Part shown: piece by piece, positions 1-8,756 of the stretch
How positions within the stretch are numbered: the stretch's first letter is position 1
How the letters are laid out: the number at the start of each line of letters is the position of its first letter
DNA from: Pseudomonadota bacterium
GTDB lineage: Bacteria > Myxococcota > Myxococcia > Myxococcales > Myxococcaceae
Direction of reading: 5' to 3'
Length of the DNA stretch: 64,000 nucleotides
NCBI GenBank assembly: GCA_023423535.1
Contig: JAFAFL010000045.1
Coordinates: 34,454 to 98,453 of the forward strand
Notes under the pieces: model-generated
Database searches by the model: none
The model's input: the letters and a program-made list of their open reading frames with translations, nothing else
Told to the model about the DNA's origin: nothing
Made by a program: the position numbers and the translations under genes

Positions 1-530
1 CCTGCGTGCTCTTCGGCGATGCGGCGGGCGCGTTCGTGCTCGGGCCGGCGGAGGACGGGGACGACTCGCGCGGGATCCTCTCCACGCACCTGCACACCGA
101 GGGCGCGCTGACCGACATCCTCTGCATTCGCGGCGGCGGGTCGAAGCACCCGATGAGCGAGCAGGTGATGAAGGACAAGCTCCACAAGGTCGCGATGAAC
201 GGCCGCGAGGTCTTCAAGTTCGCGGTGCGCTCGCTGAGCGACGCGGTGAACGAGGCGCTGACCCACAACGGGCTGACCGCCGAACAGGTCGATCACGTCA
301 TCGCGCACCAGGCGAACGTTCGGATCATCGACGCGGTGCTGGACCGGGTGGGCCTGCCGCAGGAGAAGGTCTGGCTGAACATCCACAAGTACGGCAACAC
401 GTCTTCGGCCTCGCTGCCGATGACGCTGGACGAGGCGAACCGCGCGGGCCGCCTGAAGAAGGGCGACACCATCGCGATGATGGCCATCGGCGCCGGCATG
501 GCGTGGGGCAGCGCGATCGTCCGCTGGTAG
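1..530 (+). CDS. fabH: 3-oxoacyl-ACP synthase III (KAS III), C-terminal part
   Basis: This is the C-terminal part of beta-ketoacyl-ACP synthase III, which condenses acetyl-CoA (or a branched acyl-CoA) with malonyl-ACP to start fatty-acid synthesis in the cytoplasm. The reading frame is open from the first base, so the start lies upstream; the catalytic cysteine falls outside the window. The visible part has the C-V-L-F-G-D-A-A-G strand that follows the active-site region. The two other catalytic residues are present: His in V-I-A-H-Q-A-N-V-R and Asn in N-I-H-K-Y-G-N-T-S-S. fabD follows after 33 bases, as in the usual fab operon. The truncation is only the window edge. Confidence 0.95.
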   Translation, partial: CVLFGDAAGAFVLGPAEDGDDSRGILSTHLHTEGALTDILCIRGGGSKHPMSEQVMKDKLHKVAMNGREVFKFAVRSLSDAVNEALTHNGLTAEQVDHVIAHQANVRIIDAVLDRVGLPQEKVWLNIHKYGNTSSASLPMTLDEANRAGRLKKGDTIAMMAIGAGMAWGSAIVRW

Positions 531-563
531 CGCGCGCGGGTTCGGATCACAGGGAGGCGGGAC

Positions 564-1517
564 ATGTCGAAGCTTGCATTCATCTTCCCCGGCCAGGGGA
601 GCCAGACGGTCGGGATGGGGAAGGCGCTCTACGAGGCGTCCCCCGAGGCGCGCGCGGTGTTCGACGCCGCGGACGAGGCGCTGGGCGAGAAGCTCTCTCA
701 GCTCTGCTTCGAGGGGCCGGACGAGGCGCTGAAGCTCACCGCGAACACGCAGCCGGCGATCCTCACCGTCAGCGTGGCGGCACACGCGGCGTTCACCGCG
801 GCGGCGGGGGCGAAGGGCCTGAAGCTGGAGCCGGCGTTCGTGGCGGGGCACTCGCTCGGTGAGTACAGCGCGCTGGTGGCGGCCGGAGCGCTGTCCCTGG
901 CGGACGCGGTGCGCAGCGTGCGCGCGCGCGGGCAGTTCATGCAGGAGGCGGTGCCCGCCGGCGTGGGGGCGATGGCCGCGGTGCTCGGCATGGCGCCGGA
1001 GCAGGTGAAGGCGCTGTGCGACCAGAGCGCGCAGGGTGAGGTCGTCTCGCCCGCGAACTACAACTCGCCGGAGCAGACGGTGATCGCAGGTCACGCCGCC
1101 GCGGTCGCGCGCGCGTCCGACGCGATCAAGGCGGCCGGCGCGAAGCGGGTGATGCCGCTGCCCGTGAGCGCACCCTTCCACTGCGCGCTGATGGAGCCGG
1201 TGAAGCCGCGCCTCGGCGAGGTGCTGGGCAAGGTGACGGTGAAGGCGCCAGCGGTGCCGGTGGTCTCGAACGTGGAGGCCCAGCCGAACGCGGACGCTTT
1301 GCGGATCGTGCCGCTGCTGCTCGAGCAGGTGACCGCCTCCGTCCGCTGGATCGAGTGCGTGGAGGCCTTGAAGGCGCAGGGCGTGACCCGCGTGGTGGAG
1401 CTGGGGCCGGGCAAGGTGCTCTGCGGCCTGGTGAAGCGGATCACGAAGGACATCGAGTGCTTCAACGTGGAAGACGCAGCGTCGCTGGAGAAGACGCTCG
1501 CCGCGCTGAGCGCCTAG
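564..1517 (+). CDS. fabD: Malonyl-CoA:ACP transacylase
   Basis: FabD moves the malonyl group from CoA to acyl carrier protein, supplying the extender unit for fatty-acid elongation. The 317-residue protein is of normal family length. It starts I-F-P-G-Q-G-S-Q, carries the nucleophile Ser97 in the G-H-S-L-G-E-Y motif and the catalytic His206 in S-A-P-F-H-C-A-L-M. The ATG at 564 is preceded by a GGGAGGCGG ribosome-binding site. It lies between fabH and fabG, spaced by 33 and 18 bases, so co-transcription is likely. Confidence 0.97.
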   Translation: MSKLAFIFPGQGSQTVGMGKALYEASPEARAVFDAADEALGEKLSQLCFEGPDEALKLTANTQPAILTVSVAAHAAFTAAAGAKGLKLEPAFVAGHSLGEYSALVAAGALSLADAVRSVRARGQFMQEAVPAGVGAMAAVLGMAPEQVKALCDQSAQGEVVSPANYNSPEQTVIAGHAAAVARASDAIKAAGAKRVMPLPVSAPFHCALMEPVKPRLGEVLGKVTVKAPAVPVVSNVEAQPNADALRIVPLLLEQVTASVRWIECVEALKAQGVTRVVELGPGKVLCGLVKRITKDIECFNVEDAASLEKTLAALSA

Positions 1518-1535
1518 CCGCAGGGAGAGACACGC

Positions 1536-2285
1536 GTGTTCAACTTCAGTGACAAGGTCGTCTTCATCACCGGCGGCTCGCGCGGCATCGGCCGGGCGTG
1601 CGTGCTCGCGTTCGCGAAGGCGGGCGCGCAGGTGGTGTTCAGCTACGCCGGCAACGAGGCGGCGGCGAACGAGACCTCCGGCATGGTGACCGCGGCGGGC
1701 GGCAAGGCCCCGAAGGCGGTGCGCTTCGACGTGAGCGACACGAAGGCCTGCGCCGACACGGTCGACGCGATCGTGAAGGAGTTCGGGAAGCTCGACGTGC
1801 TGGTGAACAACGCCGGCGTGGCGGTGGACGGCCTCGTGATGCGGGTGAAGGACGAGGACTGGGACCGGCAGCTGGACACGAACCTCAAGGGCGCGTTCGC
1901 GCTCATCCGCGCGGCGTCGAGGCCGATGATGAAGGCGCGCGGCGGGGCGATCGTGAACCTGACCTCCGTCGTCGGCGAGATGGGCAACGGCGGGCAGGCG
2001 GCCTACGCGGCGTCGAAGGCGGGGCTCATCGGCCTCACCAAGTCGATCGCGAAGGAGCTCTCCTCGCGCGGCATCCGGTGCAACGCGGTCTCGCCCGGCT
2101 TCATCGGGACGGACATGACCGCGGGCCTGAACGAGGAGTTGAAGGGGAAGATGATGGAGGCGATTCCGCTCGGCCGGCTGGGCTCGGCGGAGGATGTCGC
2201 CAATGCGGTGCTGTTCCTCTCGAGTGACGCGGCGGGCTACGTGACCGGCGAAGTGCTCAAGGTGAACGGCGGGATGTACATGTAG
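1536..2285 (+). CDS. fabG: 3-oxoacyl-ACP reductase
   Basis: FabG is the NADPH-dependent reductase that converts 3-oxoacyl-ACP to 3-hydroxyacyl-ACP in each elongation round. This 249-residue short-chain dehydrogenase has the G-G-S-R-G-I-G nucleotide-binding loop near residue 13, the N-N-A-G motif, and the catalytic set Ser144, Tyr157 and Lys161 (Y-A-A-S-K). The start is GTG at 1536, preceded by CAGGGAGAGA; the reading frame and family alignment support it. It follows fabD by 18 bases and precedes acpP by 86 bases. Confidence 0.96.
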   Translation: MFNFSDKVVFITGGSRGIGRACVLAFAKAGAQVVFSYAGNEAAANETSGMVTAAGGKAPKAVRFDVSDTKACADTVDAIVKEFGKLDVLVNNAGVAVDGLVMRVKDEDWDRQLDTNLKGAFALIRAASRPMMKARGGAIVNLTSVVGEMGNGGQAAYAASKAGLIGLTKSIAKELSSRGIRCNAVSPGFIGTDMTAGLNEELKGKMMEAIPLGRLGSAEDVANAVLFLSSDAAGYVTGEVLKVNGGMYM

Positions 2286-2292
2286 CGAGTTC

Positions 2293-2321
2293 TGGTCAGG
2301 GGCTGAGGTGTCGGCTATACC
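2293..2321 (+). promoter_or_regulatory. Possible sigma-70 promoter for acpP
   Basis: The 86-base gap before acpP contains TGGTCA (2293-2298) and TATACC (2316-2321) separated by 17 bases, each a 4/6 match to the sigma-70 consensus. A separate promoter for the abundant carrier protein inside a fab operon is common in other bacteria. The direct repeat TACGAA-gg-TACGAA lies a little downstream (2341-2354). This is a pattern match only. Confidence 0.35.
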
Positions 2322-2371
2322 GCGCCCCGTTTTCTGTCCGTACGAAGGTACGAACCACGGAGAGGTTTTCT

Positions 2372-2614
2372 ATGTCGACGTCTGCAATCGAGGCCAAGGT
2401 CAAGTCCATCATCGCCGATCAGCTCGGCGTGGGTGAGGACGAGATCAAGCCGGAGTCCTCCTTCATCGAGGATCTCGGCGCGGACAGCCTCGACATCGTG
2501 GAGCTGGTGATGGCGATGGAGGAGGAGTTCGAGGTGGAGATCCCGGACGAGGAGGCGGAGAACATCAAGACCGTCGGGGACGCCATCAACTACATCAACA
2601 CCCACAAGAAGTAG
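2372..2614 (+). CDS. acpP: Acyl carrier protein
   Basis: This is the small acidic carrier protein (80 residues) that holds growing acyl chains as thioesters during fatty-acid synthesis. Ser39 in the G-A-D-S-L-D motif is the 4'-phosphopantetheine attachment site. The following helix (E-L-V-M-A-M-E-E-E-F) is the usual partner-recognition helix. The ATG is preceded by CGGAGAGG. It sits between fabG and fabF, the standard order, and probably has its own promoter in the gap before it. Confidence 0.98.
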   Translation: MSTSAIEAKVKSIIADQLGVGEDEIKPESSFIEDLGADSLDIVELVMAMEEEFEVEIPDEEAENIKTVGDAINYINTHKK

Positions 2615-2720
2615 CCGCGCGCGCCTGACGCAGCGCAGCAGGGTGTGACGTGTGGGGGCGGGGTGCGGAATGTCGCTCCCGCCCCTGCGCGTTTTCAACG
2701 GAATCGCTCTCGGAGAAGCC

Positions 2721-3977
2721 ATGTCGGAACGTCGCGTCGTCGTCACTGGAATGGGACTCATCACCGCGCTCGGGACCGGCGTGGAGAAGAACTGGCAGGC
2801 GCTGCTCGCCGGTCAGAGCGGCATCGCGCCGATCACCCGGTTCGAGGTCGGGAAGCTCGACACGATCATCGCCGGTGAGGTGAAGGACTTCCAGGCGGAG
2901 GAGTACATCGACCGCAAGGAGGCCCGGCGGATGGACCTCTTCACGCAGTACGCGGTGGCGGCCGCGGAGATGGCGGTGCGCCAGAGCGGGCTGCCCATCG
3001 GCGCGGACAAGCCGAACGGCTATGCGGCCGAGCGCGTGGGCGTGATCGTGGGCTCCGGGATCGGCGGCATCGCGTCGCTGGAGGAGCAGCACAAGAAGGG
3101 GATGGAGAAGGGGTTCGACCGCGTGTCGCCGTTCTTCATCATCCAGATGATCATCAACATGGCGCCGGGGACGATCAGCATCCGCTACGGCGCGAAGGGC
3201 CCGAACTGGGCGCCGGTCTCCGCCTGCGCGACCTCTGCCCACGCGATCGGCGAGGCCTGGAAGTCGATCAAGTTCGGCGAGACCGACGCGATGATCTGCG
3301 GCGGTTCCGAGTCGTCGGTGACGCCGCTGTCGCTGGGCGGGTTCTCGGTGATGAAGGCGCTGAGCACGCGCAACTCGGAGCCCACGCGCGCGTCGCGGCC
3401 GTTCGACAAGGAGCGGGACGGCTTCGTGATGGGCGAGGGCGCCGGCGTGCTGGTGCTCGAGGAGCTGGAGAGCGCGAAGAAGCGCGGCGCGACGATCCTC
3501 GCGGAGCTGGTGGGCTACGGGGCGAACTCGGACGCGTACCACGCCACGGCTCCGGCGCCGGAGGGTGAGGGCGCGGCGCGGTGCATGAAGCTCGCGCTGC
3601 AGTCGGCGGGGATGAAGCCGGAGGAGGTGGGCTACATCAACGCCCACGGCACCTCGACCCCGTACAACGACGAGAACGAGTCGAAGGCGATCAAGGCGGT
3701 CTTCGGCGAGCACGCGAAGAAGCTCGCGGTGTCGTCCACCAAGTCGATGACCGGGCACATGCTCGGCGCGGCGGGCGGGGCGGAGGCGGTGATCAGCGTG
3801 CTGGCCATCACCCGCGGTGTCCTGCCCCCGACCATCAACCTCGAGAACCCGGATCCCGAGTGCGACCTGGACTATGTCCCGAACCAGGCGCGCGAGCTGC
3901 GCGTGGACGCCGCGATGAGCAACTCGTTCGGGTTCGGTGGCACCAACGCGGTGCTGCTCTTCAAGCGGTTCCGTTAG
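2721..3977 (+). CDS. fabF: 3-oxoacyl-ACP synthase II
   Basis: FabF elongates acyl-ACP by decarboxylative condensation with malonyl-ACP. The catalytic triad is present: Cys169 in V-S-A-C-A-T-S, His309 in N-A-H-G-T-S-T and His346 in T-G-H-M-L-G. The ATG at 2721 gives the family N-terminus M-S-E-R-R-V-V-V-T-G-M-G and has GGAGA upstream. The open frame extends further upstream but that part does not resemble the family. Length is 418 residues, normal for KAS II. It is the last gene of the fab operon here. Confidence 0.97.
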   Translation: MSERRVVVTGMGLITALGTGVEKNWQALLAGQSGIAPITRFEVGKLDTIIAGEVKDFQAEEYIDRKEARRMDLFTQYAVAAAEMAVRQSGLPIGADKPNGYAAERVGVIVGSGIGGIASLEEQHKKGMEKGFDRVSPFFIIQMIINMAPGTISIRYGAKGPNWAPVSACATSAHAIGEAWKSIKFGETDAMICGGSESSVTPLSLGGFSVMKALSTRNSEPTRASRPFDKERDGFVMGEGAGVLVLEELESAKKRGATILAELVGYGANSDAYHATAPAPEGEGAARCMKLALQSAGMKPEEVGYINAHGTSTPYNDENESKAIKAVFGEHAKKLAVSSTKSMTGHMLGAAGGAEAVISVLAITRGVLPPTINLENPDPECDLDYVPNQARELRVDAAMSNSFGFGGTNAVLLFKRFR

Positions 3978-3984
3978 GAGGCGT

Positions 3985-4914
3985 GTGAACAGCATCGCTC
4001 GGGTCTCGGTCCTCCTCACGCTGGCCGGGTGCTTCGCCGTGGGCTGCGGTCCCGGCATCCCGGGCGAGCTGATCGCCACCACCGAGCCGTTCAGCCGCGG
4101 GCTCGACCAGTCCGCGGACCGGCTCTTCTGGCACGGCGAAGAGGGCATCTTTTCGCTGCCGAAGGGGGGCGGGGAGCCCGAGCAGCTCGCCTCCGGACAG
4201 CGGCCCATGTCGCTGCGCGTGGCGGGCTCGGACGTCTGCTGGATGAACCGCGAGGGCGAGTGGCAGGTGCGCTGCATGCCCCAAACCGGCGGCGAGGTCC
4301 GCACGCTGGCGACGCAGGCGGAAGACGAGTTCACCGTGCGGCCCATGGCCACCGACGGGACGAACCTCTACTGGTCCACCAGCGCGAGGAAGATCCGGCG
4401 GGTGGCGCTGGCGGGCGGGGACGCGGTGGATTTCTCGGCGGTGGATGCGGAGAGCGCTTCGGTGGCGGTGACGCCGGAGGGCGAGGTCTTCGCCTCGGAC
4501 CAGCGCGGCATCGTGCGGCTGCCGGGTGGTGGCGCGGAGGCGGTGCGGATCGCGGGCGGCGCGGTGGTGGTGCCCTCGGGGATCGCGCTGTCGAACCCGC
4601 CGGACGACTTCGTGTACTGGACCGAGATCGGCATCTCCGCGCGCGACGGGCTCGTGCTCCGGGCACCGAAGGCGGGGGGAGAGGTCGTGCTCCTCGCGCG
4701 GCGGCAGACGCTTCCGTCGGAGCTGGTGGTGGACGGCCAGCACGTGTGGTGGGCCACCGGCGGCGGGACGGACAGGATTCGCCGCATCGGCACCAACGGC
4801 GGGCGCGAAGAGGACTTCGCCCACGGCGGCAACCAGGTGGGGACGCCGGTCGTGGATGGCGAGAACGTCTTCTGGATCGACCCCGACGGCAACGTGCACC
4901 GCGCGGCGAAGTAG
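3985..4914 (+). CDS. Predicted lipoprotein with beta-propeller-like repeats
   Basis: The product, about 309 residues, begins with a lipoprotein signal: a basic start, a hydrophobic core, and possible lipobox cysteines in L-A-G-C and A-V-G-C. The rest shows repeated segments of the type 'L-Y-W-S-T... I-R-R-V... G-G-D' with recurrent Trp and Gly-Gly. This resembles the DUF5050/low-density-lipoprotein-receptor YWTD style of beta-propeller. The GTG start at 3985 lies just after an AGGAGG (3976-3981) that overlaps the fabF stop, so it may be translationally coupled to fabF. The function is unknown; a surface-exposed binding protein is only an inference. Confidence 0.7.
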   Translation: MNSIARVSVLLTLAGCFAVGCGPGIPGELIATTEPFSRGLDQSADRLFWHGEEGIFSLPKGGGEPEQLASGQRPMSLRVAGSDVCWMNREGEWQVRCMPQTGGEVRTLATQAEDEFTVRPMATDGTNLYWSTSARKIRRVALAGGDAVDFSAVDAESASVAVTPEGEVFASDQRGIVRLPGGGAEAVRIAGGAVVVPSGIALSNPPDDFVYWTEIGISARDGLVLRAPKAGGEVVLLARRQTLPSELVVDGQHVWWATGGGTDRIRRIGTNGGREEDFAHGGNQVGTPVVDGENVFWIDPDGNVHRAAK

Positions 4915-4989
4915 CGCGCGCTTGGCCTTCGGAGGCGCGGGTTCCGTCGTGGCCTCGGCCGGCGTGCGGCGGTAACCTCCGCGCCCGAC

Positions 4990-5466
4990 ATGTCTCGTGA
5001 AACATTGATTCAGGCGCTGCGGCCCGTCTTCGAGGCGGCGGCGGAGATCGATCTCAAGGCACCGGATGCGGCGGAGCGCATGGAGGCGCGGCTCCCACTC
5101 TCGGGCGAGGTGGTGCAGGGGCTGCGGAACCTCGTGCGGCAGGGCGTGCGCGAAGGCTGGCTCTGCGAGCGCGAGGCGGACGGCGTGCGCTTCTGCCGGC
5201 TGACGAAGGCGAACGCGGAGACGCGCGGGTTCAGCGTGGACGTGGTGCACATGCAGACGCCGGGGCCCGGGCACACGCACCCGAACGGCGAGATCGATCT
5301 CTGCTTCGGCGTGGAGGGCGAGCCGACGTTCGACGGTCGCGCGCCGGGCTGGACGGTGTATCCCCCGGGCTCGTGGCACGTGCCGTCGGTGCATGGCGGC
5401 GCGATGGACATCATCTATCTGCTGCCCGAAGGGGCCATCCAGTTCGGGCCGAAGCCGCAGGGCTGA
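4990..5466 (+). CDS. DUF4863 cupin-fold protein, 4-hydroxylaminobenzoate lyase-like
   Basis: This 158-residue protein resembles the DUF4863 family, whose characterised member PnbB is a 4-hydroxylaminobenzoate lyase of p-nitrobenzoate degradation. The visible signature is in the C-terminal half: P-G-H-T-H-P-N-G-E-I-D, then W-T-V-Y-P-P-G-S-W-H, then I-Y-L-L-P-E-G-A-I. This is typical of a small cupin barrel with candidate metal-binding histidines. No nitroaromatic pathway genes are nearby, so the substrate in this organism cannot be inferred. The assignment rests on recalled family motifs. Confidence 0.6.
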   Translation: MSRETLIQALRPVFEAAAEIDLKAPDAAERMEARLPLSGEVVQGLRNLVRQGVREGWLCEREADGVRFCRLTKANAETRGFSVDVVHMQTPGPGHTHPNGEIDLCFGVEGEPTFDGRAPGWTVYPPGSWHVPSVHGGAMDIIYLLPEGAIQFGPKPQG

Positions 5467-5519
5467 CGCGTTCAGCGTGCGCTGCACGTGTTCGGCACGT
5501 GTTCGGAAGGAAGAGGGAC

Positions 5520-5963
5520 ATGAAGATCGTCATCGCATCGGATCACGCGGGGCTGGCGCTGAAGGCGGAGCTGCTGGAGCTCATGCGCGGGAAGGGACAC
5601 ACGGTCGACGACCTCGGCGCGTTCAGCGGGGAGTCGGTGGACTACCCGGACTTCGCCTCGCGCGCGTCGAAGGCGGTGGCGGGAGGCGAGGCGGATCGCG
5701 GGGTGCTGGTGTGTGGCACCGGCATCGGCATGAGCATCGTGGCGAACAAGCACAAGGGCGTGCGCGCCGCGCTCTGCACGAGCGAGTTCGAGGCCCGCAT
5801 GTCGCGCGCGCACAACGACGCCAACGTGCTCTGCCTCGGGCAGCGCGTCGTCGGCGGAGGGCTGGCGCGGGCGATCCTCGAGGCGTTCCTCGAGCAGCCC
5901 TTCGAGGGCGGGCGCCACGAGAAGCGGGTGCAGAAGATCCGCGACGTGGAGGCGGAGGAGTGA
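5520..5963 (+). CDS. rpiB: Ribose-5-phosphate isomerase B
   Basis: RpiB interconverts ribose-5-phosphate and ribulose-5-phosphate in the pentose phosphate pathway; ribulose-5-phosphate is also the precursor used by RibB encoded downstream. The 147-residue protein has the family start M-K-I-V-I-A-S-D-H-A-G, the active-site C-G-T-G-I-G-M-S loop with its catalytic Cys, and S-R-A-H-N-D-A-N-V. The ATG at 5520 follows GGAAGAGGG. The next gene begins inside its stop codon, so the two are probably translationally coupled. Confidence 0.95.
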   Translation: MKIVIASDHAGLALKAELLELMRGKGHTVDDLGAFSGESVDYPDFASRASKAVAGGEADRGVLVCGTGIGMSIVANKHKGVRAALCTSEFEARMSRAHNDANVLCLGQRVVGGGLARAILEAFLEQPFEGGRHEKRVQKIRDVEAEE

Positions 5964-6325
5964 CCGCCGCGCGGCCTGTGCTCTTGCTGGCGCTGGTGGT
6001 CATGGCCGCGGTGATCGGCGGCTGCACGGCGCGGACGCTCATCCACCCCTTGCCCGAGGCCGGCTCGGAGGGGCCTTCGCGGGTGCGCGTGGAGGGCTGC
6101 AACGTGCGCGACTTCGCCACTGCGGCGGAGCTGCCGCCGGGCTCGGTGAACCTCGGCTGGGTGTCCGTGGAGCTGCAGGAGACGAAGGACGAGACCTTCC
6201 TCCTGCTGCGGAAGAAAGTCTGCGAGCTCGGCGGGAACGCGCTCTCGCAGGCGGCGTGGGAGCGCGACAACAACCAGCCGGATGCGCCGCGCAAGCTCAC
6301 CGCCAACGCCTGGGCGCTGCCGTGA
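5960..6325 (+). CDS. Small predicted lipoprotein
   Basis: This gene encodes a 121-residue protein with a lipoprotein signal (hydrophobic stretch ending I-G-G-C at about residue 21) and no recognised domain. The GTG start overlaps the rpiB stop codon, and its own stop overlaps the next start. It is therefore sandwiched in an rpiB - lipoprotein - zinc-ribbon run with 4-base overlaps. The mature part holds two further cysteines (E-G-C-N-V-R-D and K-K-V-C-E-L-G-G-N-A). The C-E-L-G-G-N-A sequence resembles the conserved part of small envelope proteins that carry a 'GGN/DA' motif, but I do not assign a function. Confidence 0.7.
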   Translation: MTAARPVLLLALVVMAAVIGGCTARTLIHPLPEAGSEGPSRVRVEGCNVRDFATAAELPPGSVNLGWVSVELQETKDETFLLLRKKVCELGGNALSQAAWERDNNQPDAPRKLTANAWALP

Positions 6326-6954
6326 CCTCCGGCGCTGCAACGGCTGTGAAGCCGCGGCGGATGTGCCCCGGCTGCGACAGCGCGATGCAGGCCTTCTTCG
6401 CCGCCGGCGTGGACGGGCTGGAGGTGGACCGCTGCCACTTCTGCGGCGGGTTCTGGCTCGACGGTGGCGAGCTGGAGGGCGTGCTCGGTCACGCGGTGGA
6501 GTTCGAGGACACCGGGTCGGATTCGCGGCGGCGCTGCGTGGGCTGCGCGGTGACGCTCCGCTGCGTGCACGTGCAGGACGTGGCGGCCGAACGCTGCAGC
6601 CTCTGCGGTGGCGTGTATCTCGACGACGGCGAGCTCGAGACGCTGGCGCGGGAAGGGGTGAGACTCGCTCCCACCACATCGGCTCGGGCGGCTGACGCCG
6701 CGAGCGCCCGGGAGAGGATCACCTTCCGCTGCGCCGGCTGCGGCTCGGAGAGGGAACTCGACGAAGGTCTGGCCACGGGGCGCGGACTTGCCTGCTCGCT
6801 GTGCGTGGGGAGCCTGAACGACGTGCCGATGGTGAACGTGCCCGGCGTGCGTTGGGGCGTCCGCCAGAGATACGGCTACACCGACGTGCTCGCGCACGGT
6901 GCGTTCACCGGGCTGGACGACCTCGTGTCGTTCGTGGCGCGCCTGTTCCGCTGA
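6322..6954 (+). CDS. TFIIB-type zinc-ribbon protein with three ribbons
   Basis: The 210-residue protein has three successive zinc-ribbon-like units. The first is C-P-G-C...C-H-F-C-G-G-F-W-L-D (about residues 14-50). The second is C-V-G-C...C-S-L-C-G-G-V-Y-L-D-D-G-E-L-E (about 73-110). A weaker third is C-A-G-C...C-S-L-C near residues 135-160. The first two match the zf-TFIIB family, in which C-x2-C pairs are followed by G-G-x-[FWY]-L-D. The GTG start overlaps the preceding lipoprotein stop. The partner and role are unknown. Confidence 0.75.
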   Translation: MTSGAATAVKPRRMCPGCDSAMQAFFAAGVDGLEVDRCHFCGGFWLDGGELEGVLGHAVEFEDTGSDSRRRCVGCAVTLRCVHVQDVAAERCSLCGGVYLDDGELETLAREGVRLAPTTSARAADAASARERITFRCAGCGSERELDEGLATGRGLACSLCVGSLNDVPMVNVPGVRWGVRQRYGYTDVLAHGAFTGLDDLVSFVARLFR

Positions 6955-6986
6955 CGAAGGGCGCCTTGTGCTGTAGAAGCGCCGCC

Positions 6987-8249
6987 ATGGAAAACACCGC
7001 GCCGCTGTCCCAGGTCGATCCCGACATCCACCGGCTCATCCGCGAGGAGACGCTGCGACAGGAGGAGGGCCTGGAGCTCATCGCGTCGGAGAACTTCGTC
7101 AGCCCCGCGGTGCTCGAGGCGCTCGGCTCCACGCTGACGAACAAGTACGCCGAAGGTTATCCCGGCAAGCGCTACTACGGCGGCTGCGAGGTGGTGGACC
7201 AGGTCGAGGACCTCGCCATCTCGCGCGCGAAGCAGCTCTTCGGCGCGGAGCACGCGAACGTGCAGGCGCACTCCGGAAGCCAGGCGAACATGGCGGCCTA
7301 CATGGCGCTGATGGACGTGGGCGACACGCTGCTCTCGCTGGACCTCAACAGCGGCGGGCACCTCACCCACGGCGCGCCGGTGAACTTCAGCGGCAAGCTC
7401 TACAAGATCGTCCACTACGGGCTGTCGCGCGACTCGGAGACCATCGACTTCGCGCAGGTGCGGCAGCTTGCGCGTGAGCACAAGCCGAAGGTGATTGTCG
7501 TCGGCGCTTCGGCCTATCCGCGCACGCTGGACTTCGCGCGCTTCCGCGAGATCGCGGACGAGGTCGGCGCGAAGATGGTCGTGGACATGGCGCACATCGC
7601 CGGGCTCATCGCGGCGGGGCTGCACCCGAACCCGGTGCCGCTGGCGGAGTTCGTCACCTCCACCACGCACAAGACGCTGCGCGGGCCGCGCGGTGGACTG
7701 GTGCTCTGCAAGGAGCCGTTCGCGAAGGGCGTGAACAGCCGCATCTTCCCCGGCATCCAGGGCGGGCCGTTGATGCACGTCATCGCCGCGAAGGCGGTCG
7801 CGTTCGGCGAGGCGCTGCAGCCGTCCTTCAAGGCGTACCAGAAGCAGATCCTCGACAACGCGCAGGCGCTGGCCGAGGCGCTGAAGGGCGCGGGCCTGCG
7901 GCTGTGCTCGGGCGGGACGGACAACCACCTCATGCTGGTGGACCTGCGCTCGAAGGGCCTCACCGGCAAGGTCGCGGAGGAGGCGCTGGGCAAGGCGGGG
8001 ATCACCGTGAACAAGAACATGATCCCGTTCGATCCCGAGAAGCCGATGGTGACGTCCGGCATCCGGGTGGGCACGCCGGCGATCACCTCGCGCGGGATGA
8101 AGGCGCAGGACATGGCGCAGGTGGGCCGGCTCATCGGCCGCGCGCTGGATTCGGCGAGCGACGACGCGGCGCTCTCGAAGATCCGCGGAGAGGTGAAGGA
8201 GCTGTGCGTGCAGTTCCCGCTCTACGCCTCGCGGCTGCGCGGCCAGTAG
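6987..8249 (+). CDS. glyA: Serine hydroxymethyltransferase
   Basis: GlyA interconverts serine and glycine while transferring a one-carbon unit to tetrahydrofolate; it is a cytosolic PLP enzyme. The 420-residue length is normal. Lys229 in S-T-T-H-K-T-L-R-G-P-R-G-G is the PLP Schiff-base lysine, and the N-terminus has the family E-L-I-A-S-E-N-F motif. The ATG at 6987 is chosen because it gives this standard N-terminus; the upstream in-frame extension overlaps the zinc-ribbon gene. nrdR follows after 15 bases, a linkage that is widely conserved. Confidence 0.97.
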   Translation: MENTAPLSQVDPDIHRLIREETLRQEEGLELIASENFVSPAVLEALGSTLTNKYAEGYPGKRYYGGCEVVDQVEDLAISRAKQLFGAEHANVQAHSGSQANMAAYMALMDVGDTLLSLDLNSGGHLTHGAPVNFSGKLYKIVHYGLSRDSETIDFAQVRQLAREHKPKVIVVGASAYPRTLDFARFREIADEVGAKMVVDMAHIAGLIAAGLHPNPVPLAEFVTSTTHKTLRGPRGGLVLCKEPFAKGVNSRIFPGIQGGPLMHVIAAKAVAFGEALQPSFKAYQKQILDNAQALAEALKGAGLRLCSGGTDNHLMLVDLRSKGLTGKVAEEALGKAGITVNKNMIPFDPEKPMVTSGIRVGTPAITSRGMKAQDMAQVGRLIGRALDSASDDAALSKIRGEVKELCVQFPLYASRLRGQ

Positions 8250-8264
8250 AGAGGGCTTCCATTC

Positions 8265-8756
8265 ATGCGCTGTCCCTTCTGTCAGGAGCCGGAGAACAAG
8301 GTCATCGACTCGCGCGAGTCGCAGGAGTCGACCGTCATCCGGCGCCGGCGCGAGTGCCTCGGGTGCAAGCGCCGCTTCACCACCTACGAGCGCGTGGAGG
8401 AGCTGCTCCCGCTCATCGCGAAGAAGGACGGGCGGCGCGAGGCCTACGACCGCGACAAGCTCCTCTCCGGCCTGAAGAAGGCTTGTGAGAAGCGGCCAGT
8501 CTCCATGGAGCAGCTCGAGGCCATCGCCGACGAGGTCGAGCGCAAGCTGCAGGAGATGGGCGAGAAGGAGGTGCCCTCGTCGATTCTCGGTGAAGAGGTG
8601 ATGAAGCGCCTCCACAAGCTCGACGAGGTCGCCTACGTCCGCTTCGCGTCGGTGTACCGGTCGTTCCGCGACATCAGCGAGTTCATGACCGAGCTGAAGG
8701 ACCTCCTCGAGGATCGCGCGCAGTCGCCGAAGGGCCGCGGGGGCAACGGGCGATGA
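8265..8756 (+). CDS. nrdR: Transcriptional repressor NrdR
   Basis: NrdR is the zinc- and nucleotide-binding repressor of ribonucleotide reductase operons. The N-terminal zinc ribbon uses Cys3, Cys6, Cys31 and Cys34, followed by the basic R-R-R-R and K-R-R-F-T-T-Y-E segment. An ATP-cone domain occupies about residues 49-140 (V-x-K-x-D-G-R-x-E-x-Y-D-R-x-K-L). The length (163 residues) is close to the family norm. The stop overlaps the ribD start (ATGA), a glyA-nrdR-ribD order seen in many bacteria. Confidence 0.97.
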   Translation: MRCPFCQEPENKVIDSRESQESTVIRRRRECLGCKRRFTTYERVEELLPLIAKKDGRREAYDRDKLLSGLKKACEKRPVSMEQLEAIADEVERKLQEMGEKEVPSSILGEEVMKRLHKLDEVAYVRFASVYRSFRDISEFMTELKDLLEDRAQSPKGRGGNGR